This document shows positions 25,117-37,205 of a stretch of DNA of 64,000 bases, piece by piece. The notes under the pieces were generated by a model. The model saw only the letters and a list, made by a program, of their open reading frames with translations. It was not told the origin of the DNA and did not search any database. Both the position numbers and the translations under genes were made by a program. Positions within the stretch are counted from its first letter, which is position 1, and every line of letters begins with the position of its first letter. The stretch lies in assembly GCA_004009845.1 (NCBI GenBank), contig RMBW01000029.1, forward strand, positions 230,652 to 294,651, read 5' to 3'. The stretch is from Davidsoniella eucalypti (Eukaryota; Ascomycota; Sordariomycetes; Microascales; Ceratocystidaceae).

Positions 25117-26038
25117 ATGTCGGCGTATCAAATACATGCAGCAGTGCTGCTTCTGGCTGCGAATGCGGCTGCTTCTCAGAATTTCACGATATCAAATGGC
25201 CAAATATTCACACCCGGCTTTGTCGTAGTGGATGCTCCACAGCCAGGTACACCATTAGGTGGAGGTAAGCTCTTATATTTCCCGAGCATATACGATAAAC
25301 CCTTGAAAGACGCTGACTCTATTCGCCATTACTAGATACTCTTCATGTTGCTTTGGACGTCACAGCAGACGGAAAATTGCCACAGCCACCATACGAACAG
25401 TCAAGTCCTAGTCTGATTCATAATATCTCTATATTTTTGTCAAGCTATAGAACAGGGAGGAACTTTACAGTGTTGAATACTGCAGAAGCACCCACTGGTA
25501 ACATCGTTGATCAGGAAAAGGGAAGTACCGTGAAGCATGTCAACTGGCTTTGGCCGGAGTGCTTGGTCGGTGATGGGCGGCCAAACGGTGATAGTGACCG
25601 AGGGTCCTACAATGTAAGTCAATATGAACATATAGGTCTCCATTCAACACTAACACAGCGCCGCCACAGATATCAATTCGCCAACTATTCCGTCTCAACG
25701 GAGATGAACATTATACAATATTTGATTTACCTATATCAGTGACCAATAGCATCCCCGAGTCATCTTCGCGAGTGTCATGTGATTCAGTGAACAACCCGTT
25801 ACTTCAGCCAAACGAGACTGTCAGTGACCCTACAGTCGGAATTCTCTTTGCACCGGGAGACTCAACCATCGTTACAGCTATCGATACTAATGGAGGCAGT
25901 TCTGGAAACGCCTTGGGAACACCAAAGACGGAGGCCACGCCCGAGGATGGCCTTGGCTCGGGTGCAACAGCAGTCACATTCGAATTAAGTGCAATTATGG
26001 CATGTGCCATTTGGGTAGGAGCACTGCTCTTTTTATGA
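25117..26038 (+). CDS. Small predicted GPI-anchored secreted protein, function unknown
   Basis: Three exons (25117-25264, 25336-25613, 25670-26038) with introns of 71 and 56 nt give 264 residues. Residues 1-20 form a signal peptide (MSAYQIHAAVLLLAANAAAS). The mature part has five N-glycosylation sequons (NFT, NIS, NFT, NIS, NET) and a conserved-looking central segment with VNWLWPECLVGDG. The C-terminus ends in a hydrophobic tail (AIMACAIWVGALLFL) after a small-residue stretch (GLGSGATA), the pattern of a GPI-anchor signal. The product is therefore expected at the cell wall or plasma membrane. I do not recognise an enzymatic domain. The second intron has a near-alternative acceptor 11 nt upstream, which would break the frame. 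Confidence 0.8.
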
Positions 26039-27943
26039 ATAAGAAAACAAAAAAACACTCATCCAAATTCTCCGTGATAGTGATTGTTTTCATGTGTAAG
26101 TAGGAATGAGAAAAACGACTCTACCACGATAATATGTCTGAGCACGTGCTGCATATGTTTTGGATATCATTTGTCAGACCACTTCTGAACATCTGTGATC
26201 GTTCGCCACCTTGTGGTAGCTTATTGGCGTATGACTTGGTCTATTGCTTCATAAGTGACACATATGATATGACTTAATGAGATGAGAACTATCATTATAA
26301 CTGATGGTCAGGGAATATGTATGTTATTGTCTAAGTCATTGTTAGTACTGTACATACACTTGTATAGGCACCATCTATATGTACCTCTCAAAGTAGGTTC
26401 ATCTCATGAGCATTATGAGATAATCCGGGATCTATACCGTGTAGCGATGATATACTGAGCTCGGAAATGCCCTTTATCACCACCCACAACGTCACTACTG
26501 GTTGAAAAGAAAGTTATTTATGGAAACGATCAAGCGGCAAGAGACAAGAGCAACTCTACGGAACTTATTTCCGAGGTTGGAGCTAGAAATGGCGGGGGGA
26601 AACGTATCCCCGGGCTCTCTTTCTTGCTATCTTATTGTCCATTAGTCAGTCTAGAAAAGTCGGTCGAAAGGTTGCAGTATGCAAACAATAGCAGGTGTAG
26701 TTATATATGTACACATATGTATATATATTAGACATCATATATTGGTCGACTAAAAAGCCGACCATAGGGGATCAATGGAAGGCATACACTGGTAGGTCAT
26801 GAACCTTAGAAATGCAACTGATGTTTGACAAATTCCTTTCTGGGCTAATTCACACTTGTGATTGCTCAAGTAGTAGGAGCCTTATCTTGGATATCAGGAT
26901 TGCTTATCCTGTACTATGCCTGATCTCTTAGCATGTCGTATGTAGTACTACGTATCATATCGATGATACTAGAACTACTCGCTCTCAAGTATATGACACG
27001 AAGTATGCCAGAGGCTGGTAATAGGCTGAGATCAGAGGCAAAAGCGAGAAATGGTGTCTTTGGAGTGCATGAAGTAGGCCAGAACATCAGATGTAACTCT
27101 ATATGAGAATCGGACAAAGCATATAGTGTATATATACAGTATGCGCATATGTATAGGAGTTCTCGCGATAACTTCATATCTGATAGCAGCCGTCAGACTA
27201 GATTCTCACACCGACAAAGCACCTAGTGAAGAATGATATCATCGTGGTTCGATATTGAAGTAATCTAAAGGAGGCAGTGTGCTGTCTTGCAGAATATATA
27301 TAAGTATGGTAGACGGCGATGGAGGCGCAAGTGTTTATTTTGGTTCAACGGTCGTCTCGCAGTGACAACGCTAAAGATGGGCACAGAAACACTAACTGAT
27401 AGCAATATACGAGAGGCAGATTTGGTGTAGTAGTTGGTTTCTGTGTATTACAGCAGTAGCCTCGATCAGGACGTTCGTCTGCCTGCAGCAAGGGTCAAGC
27501 CTATCTAGCGGCATTTTTGTGAGGATGCAGAAGCAGCGATAGGAGCGGTTTGGCATTGACAGCATGGCACGATACTCAGCACACTTTATGCTTGGAGCAG
27601 GCGCACGCTGGGACTGGCTAGAAAGGGACATGTCAGTAGAACAAAGATACATCTGTAGACGAATAGCAGGTTTAGAGAGGATGAAGCACCGTAGGCAAGG
27701 CCGTGTCGTGTAGACAAGCCCACTAAAGAATCGAGGGCAGGGTTTTAAGATGTACAGATAGCACCATTCCTCACCGACAAAGGACAGTTTGGGTTTAAGC
27801 TATAATAGCAAAATATAGCTGTACTGACGTACAATACGTACAAGCACATGTATGTACACATATGTATAGTAAAACACAGGCGAAAAAATGGCTAGGCTTC
27901 AACGGCTGTGCCACTAAGAGAAGCATATAAAATCTAATATATC

Positions 27944-27968
27944 AAAAAAAAAAAAAAAAAAAAAAAAA
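27944..27968. repeat. 25-nt poly(A) tract
   Basis: An uninterrupted run of 25 A in intergenic DNA, much longer than other homopolymers here. It could mark the 3' end of a retro-inserted sequence on the plus strand. I saw no recognisable element body before it and no flanking target-site duplication, so it may simply be a microsatellite. Confidence 0.7.
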
Positions 27969-28987
27969 CCATCGTTGAACGGAGCGAACTCGAAGATAGT
28001 CTAGGCCCACCGCCAGCCAATCAGAATTACTGGGTGGCAGACTTTTTGGCAGGGATTGCCAGCAATTGCCCGGTATGAATCAGACCACACTCGTCCTCCA
28101 TCAGCTCATGGCATCCAAACCCGCCCACATTTGGCACTCCTGCCCTCTCACGCCGTAGACCCTGACAGCAATTACAGGAAAAAGAAAGACCAGGCAAGCT
28201 GAACTGTAAAGAAGGACCAGTGACAGATAGGCAGGCAAGCCGGTTGTTTGGTCAGGCTTGGTTATATGACTGTACAGCCAGTTTAATGATTGTGCTGTTG
28301 TGGTTATCAGTTCTGCAAGCAGCCCTGCTCAGCTGCCAAAGCTCCAGCAAAGCAAAGCAAGCTACTAAGCGGATGAGCTACTAGTGACAGAACCCATTGC
28401 CCAAAACGGCACAAAAACGAACGATATTCTGCTTCTTGAAGCAGCTCCCATCCTGCGCGGCTTCCTCTTCTGAACAGTCGTCCTTGCTACTCTGAGAAGA
28501 CCTCTTCTTTTTGCTCTCTTTCTTATTCTGGAGCATCCGTTAAGTGGCATGTTGCAGGCTTTCTTTTGCCTTCTATTATCCGTCACTGTGTATCATTTTC
28601 TTATTTTCTTTTTCTGATTCCACAACATTTGTTTTCTCTTTTGTCGATTCCATGAACCTAAACAAACAAAACAAAAGCCATCGCCGCCCAGATTTGGATG
28701 TACCGCCTTTGGCTAGCTGGCCAGTTTAATGATTCGTCGTCTGTCTTATTTGACCTTTTTTCTCATTTCCTGCCTATACCCGCTAGCCCGCTAGATCGAT
28801 ACTGAGCCAAGGAGAGCCTTTGGCGCGAATTTCTGTTGTTCTGGAAGCTGGAGCCCCGATCTTCTATCACTTTAGAAGCCTGCAAATCCTCCCGGCAGTA
28901 GCATCTATTTTTCCCATCTTGCATTTAAACGTGCTCGGAAATCTCCAGCCAGACAGAAGATAGAACAGAACAACCCAGATGAACCAA

Positions 28988-29027
28988 ACCCTCCCATTAT
29001 TGATGTGCTAGATCCATACATTCTTTT
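28988..29027 (+). repeat. 40-bp copy of monooxygenase exon sequence in its own upstream region
   Basis: Matches 29840-29879 in the coding region at 39 of 40 positions and in the same orientation (single difference: T at 28998 versus C at 29850). The coding copy specifies YPPIIDVLDPYIL. Flanks on both sides are unrelated, so the repeat is a discrete 40-bp unit 852 bp upstream of its twin and about 325 bp before the start codon. Confidence 0.9.
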
Positions 29028-29350
29028 TTTGTTTTGGGTCTTGGGAAGCTCTGCTTACTACAGGCCATCCATCAGTAGGTGCTGTTAAGAAAAAACTCAA
29101 AAATACTGCCCTGTGCGTTGCGTGCGTGCGTACCGACTTTGATACTGACTAGTCAAGTTATTTGTACTTGCTACTGGTAATCTTCTTATTGGCGTTGCAG
29201 CGCTAGTCAGCTCTGAGTTCCAGCCCGCCGCCATTTTGCCTGTCGCAGGCGAACGCCAGATATCTTAAAAATAGAAAGGGTCCCCAGGACTTTATCTACT
29301 TGAACCCATCCCATTTCTCGTCATCAACCCACTTCCCTGTTAGTCCCAAC

Positions 29351-31541
29351 ATGCCTCCAGGAGCCGCCCAACACGATACCGACATGGAGGTACAGTCGGG
29401 CACCTTGCCGTCTAATGCGCTCAGCATTGAGGGTGCTGCCGATACCCTGAGCATGTTGCGGAGCATGCCACGGCCACCCATATTGTGCCAGGTCTGTATT
29501 GTCGGTGCCGGTCCCGCTGGTCTTATGCTGGCGTCCAACCTAGTGCGCTTTGGCATCAAGGTTGAAGTCATTGATGATCGTTATGATCAAACACCCGTGG
29601 GCAGGTAAGTAAGCTTAAAGCAGAGTCACACTGGTACTGGCCCCTTACGTGCGGGAGACCCGACTACTAACGCACCTGCGTATTTAGAGCCGATGGCCTT
29701 CAACCCAAGACGATTGAGACCTTCAAGCAAATGCGTTTAGCAGATCCCTTACTGCAGAGAGGCGTTCGTGTTTATGACATCTCATTCTGGCGCAGTACAC
29801 CAGATACGCCACTTCACCGCCTGGGCCGCGAAGTTCACTACCCTCCCATCATTGATGTGCTAGATCCATACATTCTTTTGGTTCACCAGGGTGTTGTAGA
29901 GGGTCTTTTCATTGAGGACATGTGCAAGCGTGGCTGTGAGGTCCGCAGAAACACTGCTTTTGATTCGTATAGTGTCCCAGAGAACAAAAAGGGTCCTCTT
30001 CAGGTGAACTGCAGAGCCAATGTCAACCAAGAACAACGAACTCTGTTGACACAATTCTTGGTCGGATGTAAGTTATTGGTTACTTTTTTCGGATTTCTTT
30101 CCTTTCCACTAACACATTACATAGGTGATGGTGCTCACTCTAAAGTGCGTAAGAGTATCCCCGATGCACGCGCCATAGGAATGTCGCAGGCTGCTATCTG
30201 GGGAGTGCTCGACGGAGAGTTGATCACCAATTTCCCTGATATTTGGTCCAAAACTGTCGTGTTCTCACAGGAACATGGCTCTATTCTCGTGATTCCCCGT
30301 GAACGCAACATGACTCGTCTATATATCGAACTCAAGTCTGGGCCTAGATCAGACCGACGTGAATACGGCCAGGAGTTCATCATGAACCGCGCAAAGCAAA
30401 TCATGGCGCCTTTCGAGATCAACTGGAAATATATTGAATGGTTCGGTCGTTACCAGATTGGTCAGCGTGTTGCCAGCCGTTTCTGCGATCAACATCTACG
30501 AGCCTTCCTTGCTGGTGATGCTAGTCACACACATTCACCAAAGTCAGCCCAGGGTATGAACACCTCCATGCACGACTCGTGGAACTTGGCATGGAAGATG
30601 AACCTTGCTGTTCGTGGCCTCGCAAAGCCCGTGTTGCTTGAGAGCTACGAGGAAGAACGCCGCAAGATTGCGCTAGATCTTGTCAACTTTGACTACGAGC
30701 ACGCTAACCAGATAGCGGAAGGTGATGCGCTTGCACTAGCCGAAAATTTCAAGACTAACGTCCGCTTCATCTCGGGTATCGGCGCTGAGTATGCTGAAAG
30801 CGCCATCAATAAAACTTATAGTGAAATGTTTACATTTGGAGAGGCCAAGCCCGGCTGCCTGCTGCCTCCTGGAAAGGTCACCCGTTACATCGATTCCAAC
30901 CCTGTTGATATCCAGACTGATATTCCAATGATGGGGCAGTTCCGAATCTACATCCTTACGTGGGATGTTCGTCAGGCTGCCATCTTCCTAGACGACTTTT
31001 GTCGAACTATTGCAGGTAAAGAGTCTTTGTTGAGTCAGCTTTCTGCAGCTGCCAGCCAGTCGTATGCGGCTCAGCCCCGTGTTCCCGCTCCAGACCTGGA
31101 TGTTTACCAGCGGCCCGAGCGATACACCGTTGTTAGCCATCTCTTCACTTTTGCCCTACTCAGTAAGTTTTATCTTTCCATCTGAACACACCCTACAACA
31201 TTAAGATATAATGTATACCAAAAGTAATGCTAACCAAGCCCTTAGCTACTATGCCCAAGACAGATATCGAGATATCAGATCTTCCCGCGCTCTTGCAAGA
31301 TAGTCGATGGACTTTCTACCTAGACAATGTTCCCGGACTAGATACCCGCGGGATCCTATGCACAAACAAGTGGATGGGTAGTCTTGGGCCTGGTGAGGTT
31401 GCCATTGTAAACGTGCGCCCCGACGGCTACGTCGGCTCCGTTGGTCGCTGGGACTCTGGTGTTGAAAACACTGGCCAGGAAGCAGCAAAATGGCTTGACC
31501 GCTACTACGATGGCTTCTTGCAGGTACCATCTTCTCCATAA
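29351..31541 (+). CDS. Phenol 2-monooxygenase-type FAD-dependent hydroxylase
   Basis: Predicted 655-residue flavoprotein of the phenol hydroxylase group, which uses NADPH and O2 to ortho-hydroxylate phenolic rings. Four exons: 29351-29604, 29688-30067, 30125-31162 and 31246-31541; introns are 83, 57 and 83 nt. The 57-nt intron is in frame without a stop, so retention would add 19 residues just before the DG motif. Features: FAD-binding GAGPAG in VCIVGAGPAGLML, RADGLQPKTIE, the DG motif in VGCDGAHSKVRKS, and the second flavin motif GDASHTHSPKSAQGMNTSMHD. A C-terminal thioredoxin-like domain (about 460-655) ends in VNVRPDGYVG...WLDRYYDGFL, as in yeast phenol hydroxylase (about 665 residues). 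The exact substrate is not predictable. The start is the first ATG in frame. A fragment of exon 2 is duplicated upstream (see repeat). Confidence 0.9.
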
Positions 31542-32343
31542 GTCTGTGCCAGTGAATATTTGACGACAACAACGTCATGGTTTGCTGCTATCGCATCACA
31601 TGACAACAAAAGACAACTCACAACAAACATTCTCAGATGGCTTTGTTATATTTAACCTTTTCTTTTCTTTTCTTGGCCTCTCTTCCTTTTTATCATCTTT
31701 TTTTTTCTTTCTGTCTCGACGATTTTCATGACACCTCAAAAAAAGCTCCCCCCGAGATACATACACTCCTAGAAGTCTAGCTATTGCGTTTTAATTCTTT
31801 CATGTCCCATGTCCAAGACATTTCTTTTTTTTTTTTCATTCGTTCTAAATCAACCTTCTAATCACTACAACGCTGCAAAGCTGCGAAATTGGATGGCAAT
31901 ATTCTCCTTATTTTCTGTCAATTTTTTTTTCTTTATGATTTGATAGTATATATGTCTGTCGTTTCTGATTCAAGTCACTATCTGTATGTGCACTTGGGAC
32001 AAGATATAGTAATCTTTATAACGCTTTTTCTTCTACATAGTCGGATTACCAAGTTTAGTTCGCCAAGAAAACTTTCTTGTAGTCACGAAAGATTTATTTT
32101 TTCTTCAATGGTATATTTCGTCAAGGCGTTTCTTTGATTCTCTGGAGCTGTTTGTGTATCTTGCTTACGGTGGTGAAATGCTGCTACATGATGTTTTTTT
32201 TCTTTCTAGTTACGATCTAATAAATCACGTCTTGATAAATCACAATTGTGATAGCTACAATAGTAGATATTTACGGGAATTTTTTGTATTTGTGACAATG
32301 TTATGCTATTTATATATTATGTACAAGGAGTTATGTATGCAGA
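31542..32343. other. Convergent 3' intergenic region
   Basis: Holds the 3' UTRs of the monooxygenase (+) and MMSDH (-). It is very T-rich on the plus strand with several T7-T10 runs and shows no gene. Confidence 0.55.
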
Positions 32344-34130
32344 TCACGAGTGTGTAGGCATAGAGACATCAGCCTTTTTGCTGATAGCATCGTCAGCCTT
32401 CCACAGGGCGGTAACAGTCTTCTGTTGAGTGTAGAAGCTAACACCAGGTCTGCCGTAGAAAGTGCTAGCACCACCGCCGGCAATCGACGCCTTGTTACCG
32501 GTGAAGCTGAACATAGGCAGAGGCACGGGGATCGGGACGTTGATTCCGACCTGGCCAGCCTGGATGCGGCGACGGAAGGCCTCAGCTGTTGGGCCACTGT
32601 TGGTGAAGACGGCCACACCGTTTCCGTAAGGGTTCTTGTTAATCAGCTCGATGGCATCGTCTAGGCTGTCAACATTGACGCAGACTAGTACGGGGCCGAA
32701 GATCTCCTCCTTGTAGCAGTCCATCTCAGGCGTCACGTCGGTGATGATGGTCGGGCCGACCCAGTTACCGTTAGGATACTTGCCACTGGGAGGGGTGTAG
32801 CCGCGGCCGTCGAGCAAGATCTTGGCACCCTGCTTCTCGGCACTAGCGATGAGCGACTCGATGCGAGCCTTGCTGGCCGGTGTAGTTACCGGGCCAAAGT
32901 CAGCGCCGTCCTCGAAGCCAGCGTTGACATTGAGAGCCTTGGCGCTTTCGACCAGGTCAGGGATCCAGTCCTTCGTCTCACCAACAGACACCAGCACGGA
33001 CAAGGCCATGCAGCGCTGGCCAGCGGCACCAAAAGCAGCTCCAATCACGCTGTTGATGAAGTGGTTCTTGTTGCAGTCGGGCAACACGGCGGCGTGGTTC
33101 TTGGCGCCTAAATTGGCCTGGACACGCTTGCCCTTCTCCGAGCCACGAGTGAAAATGTACTCGCCGGCCTTGTTACCACCGACGAAGGAGATAGCCTTGA
33201 TGGCCGGCTCGTCAAGGATGAAGTTGACGGCATCGTGGGCACCGTGGATCACGTTAACGACACCAGGTGGGAAACCGGCCTGTTCGACCAGCTCGGCAAT
33301 GATCATGGCGGCACCAGGATCGCGCTCCGACGGCTTAAGGACGAGTGTGTTACCGCAGACGGTGGCGATAGGAATGCACCACAGCGGAATCATAGCAGGG
33401 AAGTCTGAGAGAGAGTTAGCAGCGGCTCGGCACACCCTAATTACCGATCACGGGGAAGCTTACTGAACGGGCAGATGGCAGCAACGACACCTAGAGGCTC
33501 GCGATACGAGCGTGTCTCCATGTCCTTGGCGACCTCAAGCAGCTCGCCCTTGAGAAACTCCGGCGCACCGCAGGCCGCCTCGGCCACCTGAAGACCGCGG
33601 AGCACATCGCCGTGGGCATCGGCATAAGTCTTGCCCTGTTCCAGAGTGATGCTAGCCGCCAAGCGGTCCCAGTTCTCCCGAATCAGGGCGACGAAGCGGA
33701 ACATGATCTGCTGGCGGGCAATGACGCTCTTGTCACGCCAGGCGGGGAAGGCGGCACTAGCCGAAGCCACGGCGGTTTCCATCTCGGCCCGGGTGTTCTG
33801 CGGCACGCGGGTGATCAGGTTGTTGGTGGCCGGGTCGAACAGGTCGATGAGCGACGTCGTCTGCGACTCCAGGAAGTGGTTGTCGACAAAGAACGGCGTC
33901 ACGCCTGGCTCGGCGATCTTCTCGTGCGTCTTGGGGAACGAGGCCGCACTGTCGCTCAGCGTGGTCTGCTTGTAGTCCTTCAGGGCGGTGTGCAGGCGCC
34001 GTGCCGGCCGGGCTGGGTTGGCCGAAGACATGATGGGCGGATAGCGGGCAGTGGTTGAGGCGGGGGCGAATTTGGTAAGGGATTGTCTGCCGACTGCAAG
34101 CGAGATCGGCCGGGTGAACAAGCGGTTCAT
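32344..34130 (-). CDS. Methylmalonate-semialdehyde dehydrogenase, mitochondrial
   Basis: Predicted 575-residue CoA-acylating aldehyde dehydrogenase (ALDH6 type) that converts methylmalonate or malonate semialdehyde to propionyl- or acetyl-CoA in valine and pyrimidine catabolism. Two exons, 34130-33464 and 33404-32344; the 59-nt phase-1 intron splits the AICPFNFPAMIPLW block. The N-terminal 48 residues are rich in Arg, Ser and Ala without acids (MNRLFTRPISLAVGRQS), a mitochondrial presequence. Catalytic Cys354 sits in GAAGQRCMALS and the cofactor motif SFVGGNKAGEYI is present. The C-terminus has FSFTGNKASIAGGG and a TQQKTVTALWK block typical of the family. Pyrimidine-rich sequence in gene orientation precedes the ATG. 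The frame is open upstream to 34364, but residues before the chosen ATG do not improve the presequence. Its partner in the locus is a convergent hydroxylase, not a valine gene. Confidence 0.95.
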
Positions 34131-35995
34131 GGTGAGAAGAAAAAGAAGAAGAAGAAAAAGAAAGAAAGGAGGGCGCTTAAGTCCGGGGCGGCTGTCTCTT
34201 ATGAATGGCGTATGAAAAGAGCTTGGCAGGGCAAGGCGAATCCAAAACAGAATGTTGATAGAGCTCTCGCTGGCAACTTCTCGATTCCCGGCGGACCAAA
34301 AACAATCAGCCGACAAGGACCAAAAGAATAAAAGGGAATAAATAAAAAGAATAAATCGATGCAAACGAGCAAATAAACAGCTCAGTCTGCGCTGGCCTGC
34401 AGGGGACGCTGAGATATATTATCTGTACTTGACTTAGACTCGGCTTGAGCCAGCTGGTGTCGGCATTCGTTTTACACAAAGACGGCCAGTCTAGTTAGTA
34501 GATTGATATACGAAAGAAGAGACAGCACCTGGTTTTCTAGTCGTAGTCGGCCACCATATTTTCTGTCCAGATCGGAGATCGGGTTGGTGCCGCCTATATT
34601 TATAGATATATACGCCATTATACATGTACAAGTTATTGAGTCTAGCAGTGCTGCTGATATGGAACACCCATTTCCATTGTTACTTCTGCTGCTATTTCGG
34701 AGCGTCAATTTGCCTTCTCAGCATCGTCGAGACGCTGTTTTTAAAATCCACCACTAAAACTATTCAAAACCGCTTCTAAGAAACTCCGTCAAGTTGCGTC
34801 TCCAACTAATCGACGTCCTCTCTCTCCCCTTTCGACCGGGTCTCCGATATAGCCCTGTGATTCCACGGACTTCTAAGGCCCAGGCTGCTCTACTGTACTT
34901 GTCCTGCTGACCCAGAGCTCCCAGTTCGTCTCCAATTTAGCTGCTGCTAAACGCATGCTATGCCTCCAATTCGGCCGTGCAACAGCACAACGTCATGTGC
35001 ACGTAGAGAAGCCGCAGATTCGCTTACAACAAAGAAACCCCCCCCGGAAAGATACAGACGTTGGCTCCTTACATGTAAAGCCAGCAAAACAAGACCTTTT
35101 GCCAACTGACACAGAACTGCTGGCATCTCGGGCCTAAGATCCCTCTATATGTAAAAGCTGGGGTATCCGTCCATAGCTGCATTATTACAGCATCCACTGT
35201 CCCTGATAAAGCACGAAGGATTGTCTGCTATCTTTCTAATCAGCAGTGTTTATCTGGCTATCAGTCGCTAATCTATCGCTATCTATCTTTCCCAGATTTC
35301 AGATTCCTCGATATCTTGCGTCCTAAACAGCTATCATTGCGTAGTCTCTCTCGATTTCTTTCTCTCTAATCTTTACTACTTGCCATTAAAGTATTAAATC
35401 CTAGCCGCTTAATACTTTCTGGAGCTCACTCAGGAACCAGGGGTTAAAGTGAAGCATTCGATCAAGGCACCTTTTTTAGTGTTGGTCCCTTATTGACATG
35501 GATAACCCTAATATAACATACACATGTATCTACATAGCGTCCAAACCCTAGCTCAAAGCCCGTCCCGGAAGCTTCACAAGGCTGAAAGATCACAAGCTTT
35601 ATGCGAAAAAGTTGGAACTCGCAGACTCAGCCTCGCGAATTATCGACAGGTTATCTAGCATTATAGTCACATGTGAAAAGTCAATAATCTAACCAAAGCT
35701 GTACATCTCTGCAATATCATGGATCTATTTTTCTTATTAGCTTATTAATTTACTTTGATTCTGTTTTCTACCCTTCTAATCTTGATTTATAAACGCCAGT
35801 CTTATTTTTCCTTGCTGCTATCTTCAAGATACTGCGGTTTTGTCACAAGCTTGATTCGCATAAACCGGCTCAATCTGACCCATTAAGCGCCATTGCGACC
35901 ATTCGATGATTGTGGTTTAGAAACCACTAATCGAAAACTTGAACCGACCAAAAAATTCGAACAACAACTTCAGACTACATATCAAATTACCCACG
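34131..35995. other. Divergent intergenic region, MMSDH / TAF3-like
   Basis: 1.86 kb without a supported gene. It holds both promoters. The MMSDH side begins with a GA-rich stretch (34134-34170, CT-rich in gene sense). TAACCCTAA occurs at 35503-35511 and AAACCCTA at 35543-35550, about 450-490 bp before the TAF3-like start. Confidence 0.5.
35503..35550. promoter_or_regulatory. Telobox-like motif pair
   Basis: TAACCCTAA at 35503-35511 and AAACCCTA at 35543-35550 match the telomere-repeat-like box bound in yeasts by Tbf1-type Myb factors. They sit upstream of the TAF3-like gene. Function is inferred from motif similarity only. Confidence 0.3.
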
Positions 35996-36746
35996 ATGTC
36001 ATCAACACCACCAACCTTCTTCCATGCGCTACTACGGCCATGCATTCTCCAAGTTTTACGCGCCACTGGATATTACGGCTCCAAATCCAGCGTTATCGAT
36101 ACCTTCACCGATCTTGCGGTCCGATACATGCTTCTTCTTTGCCAAAAAACTGCCCTTCATGCCGTGGACAATGGTAGCGAGTTAATGCCGACAGAAGTCG
36201 ATGTACGCATGGCACTACAAGATATAGGTGCTGTGCTTCCCGAACGGCCATTAAACGAGCAGGACTTCACCGGTAATGAAGATGTACGAGGTATCGAGGA
36301 GTTCATCGCTTGGTTTGACGGCCCAAGATGTAAAGCTATCCTTGCCTTACCGCTATCAGATGGCGACACCGAGGCATCAGACTACCTCACAGGTAAGAGA
36401 ACACTTGGATGAATTTACCATCACTTTACCCATATACTGACATTTCTGGTGATATCTCCCAGCTCTCAAAACAAAGCATAGTAAAACTGGCGAAGATACA
36501 AAGTACATTGCCACGGCTCTCGGTCGAAGTATTGACCATGGAGAGATAATCGCAGAAGGTGGCGGCGAAGAGATGACCACGATACAGAAGTGGGAGGAAA
36601 GGATCCGCGGGCCTATAATGCTACGCAACCGCACTGGATCACCGGAATCTTCGCATACCATGGACTCAAGACCTCCTAGTTCACAGTTAAGTTCAGTGGG
36701 TGATCAATTAGAAACTGAGATGGACTTGGATACGGAGATATCCTGA
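35996..36746 (+). CDS. Histone-fold (BTP domain) transcription factor, TAF3-like TFIID subunit
   Basis: Two exons, 35996-36392 and 36463-36746 (70-nt intron, phase 1), give 226 residues. Residues about 5-85 form a bromodomain-associated histone fold: FFHALLRPCILQVLRATG, then a long helix with VIDTFTDLAVRYMLLL, then TEVDVRMALQDIG. This order matches TAF3/Taf47-type TFIID subunits, which pair with TAF10 by histone folds. The C-terminal half is short, Ser-rich and acidic and ends EMDLDTEIS; there is no PHD finger, as in yeast and unlike animal TAF3. Other BTP-domain proteins (Spt7, TAF8) are alternatives; Spt7 is excluded by size, while TAF8 is less likely given the sequence. The ATG chosen is the first in the frame. 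Confidence 0.7.
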
Positions 36747-37205
36747 TCGTACATACCAACAAAGGCTGTTGCGTATAACTCTCTCCTGTCGAGCCTCTAT
36801 AGAGACACACATATCATCGGGCCTCGGCACAGCAGAGAGGACATGCTTCATGCTTACTGTTGCTAACAAATTGTTCCATCTTTATGGCTTTGAAATATCT
36901 GCATAGCGCCGGCGTTTATTACTCTTTACCTTCTATTCTTAAGCACTATACTTATAGTGCCTTTTCTTCTCTTTGATTACGGCGAGTTTATAGCGTAATG
37001 GAAAGACATAGTTTAACACCGTTACCATCCCGTTAGGTCAGGTGCTTGAAAATTGTAACTTGATCATGTCTGATATTTGCTATGTTGCGTTTATATTGTA
37101 CAATGAATGCTGGAAGACTAGCATATCTATCAAATGCAATGCCGCCTTTTATCTTTATCTTACATAGAACAGCTCCACTACCCCCCCCTCCAAACAACGG
37201 CTTGG
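36747..37205. other. Convergent 3' intergenic region
   Basis: 3' UTRs of the TAF3-like gene (+) and PPR gene (-). AT-rich; no gene seen. Confidence 0.55.

Larger units (their letters stand above)
26039..29350. other. Long intergenic region upstream of the monooxygenase
   Basis: No supported gene in 3.3 kb. It contains a 25-A tract (27944-27968), two identical 18-bp TATGTACACATATGTATA segments (26706-26723 and 27851-27868), and a 40-bp copy of monooxygenase coding sequence (28988-29027). The last 800 bp are pyrimidine-rich, like a fungal promoter. The (-) frames around 26.9-27.7 kb look like chance. Confidence 0.5.

Noticed and set aside
27240..27265. GGTTCGATATT, another B-box-like match
   Set aside because: No T-stem pairing and no upstream A-box at tRNA spacing.
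26706..27868. Two identical 18-bp TATGTACACATATGTATA copies as a possible transposon end pair
   Set aside because: The sequence is alternating and near-palindromic, so it recurs easily in AT-rich DNA. No open frame or target duplication lies between or beside the copies.
29300..29350. Upstream extension of the monooxygenase frame
   Set aside because: It opens at a TTG codon with no ATG; the first ATG at 29351 gives the expected family N-terminus.
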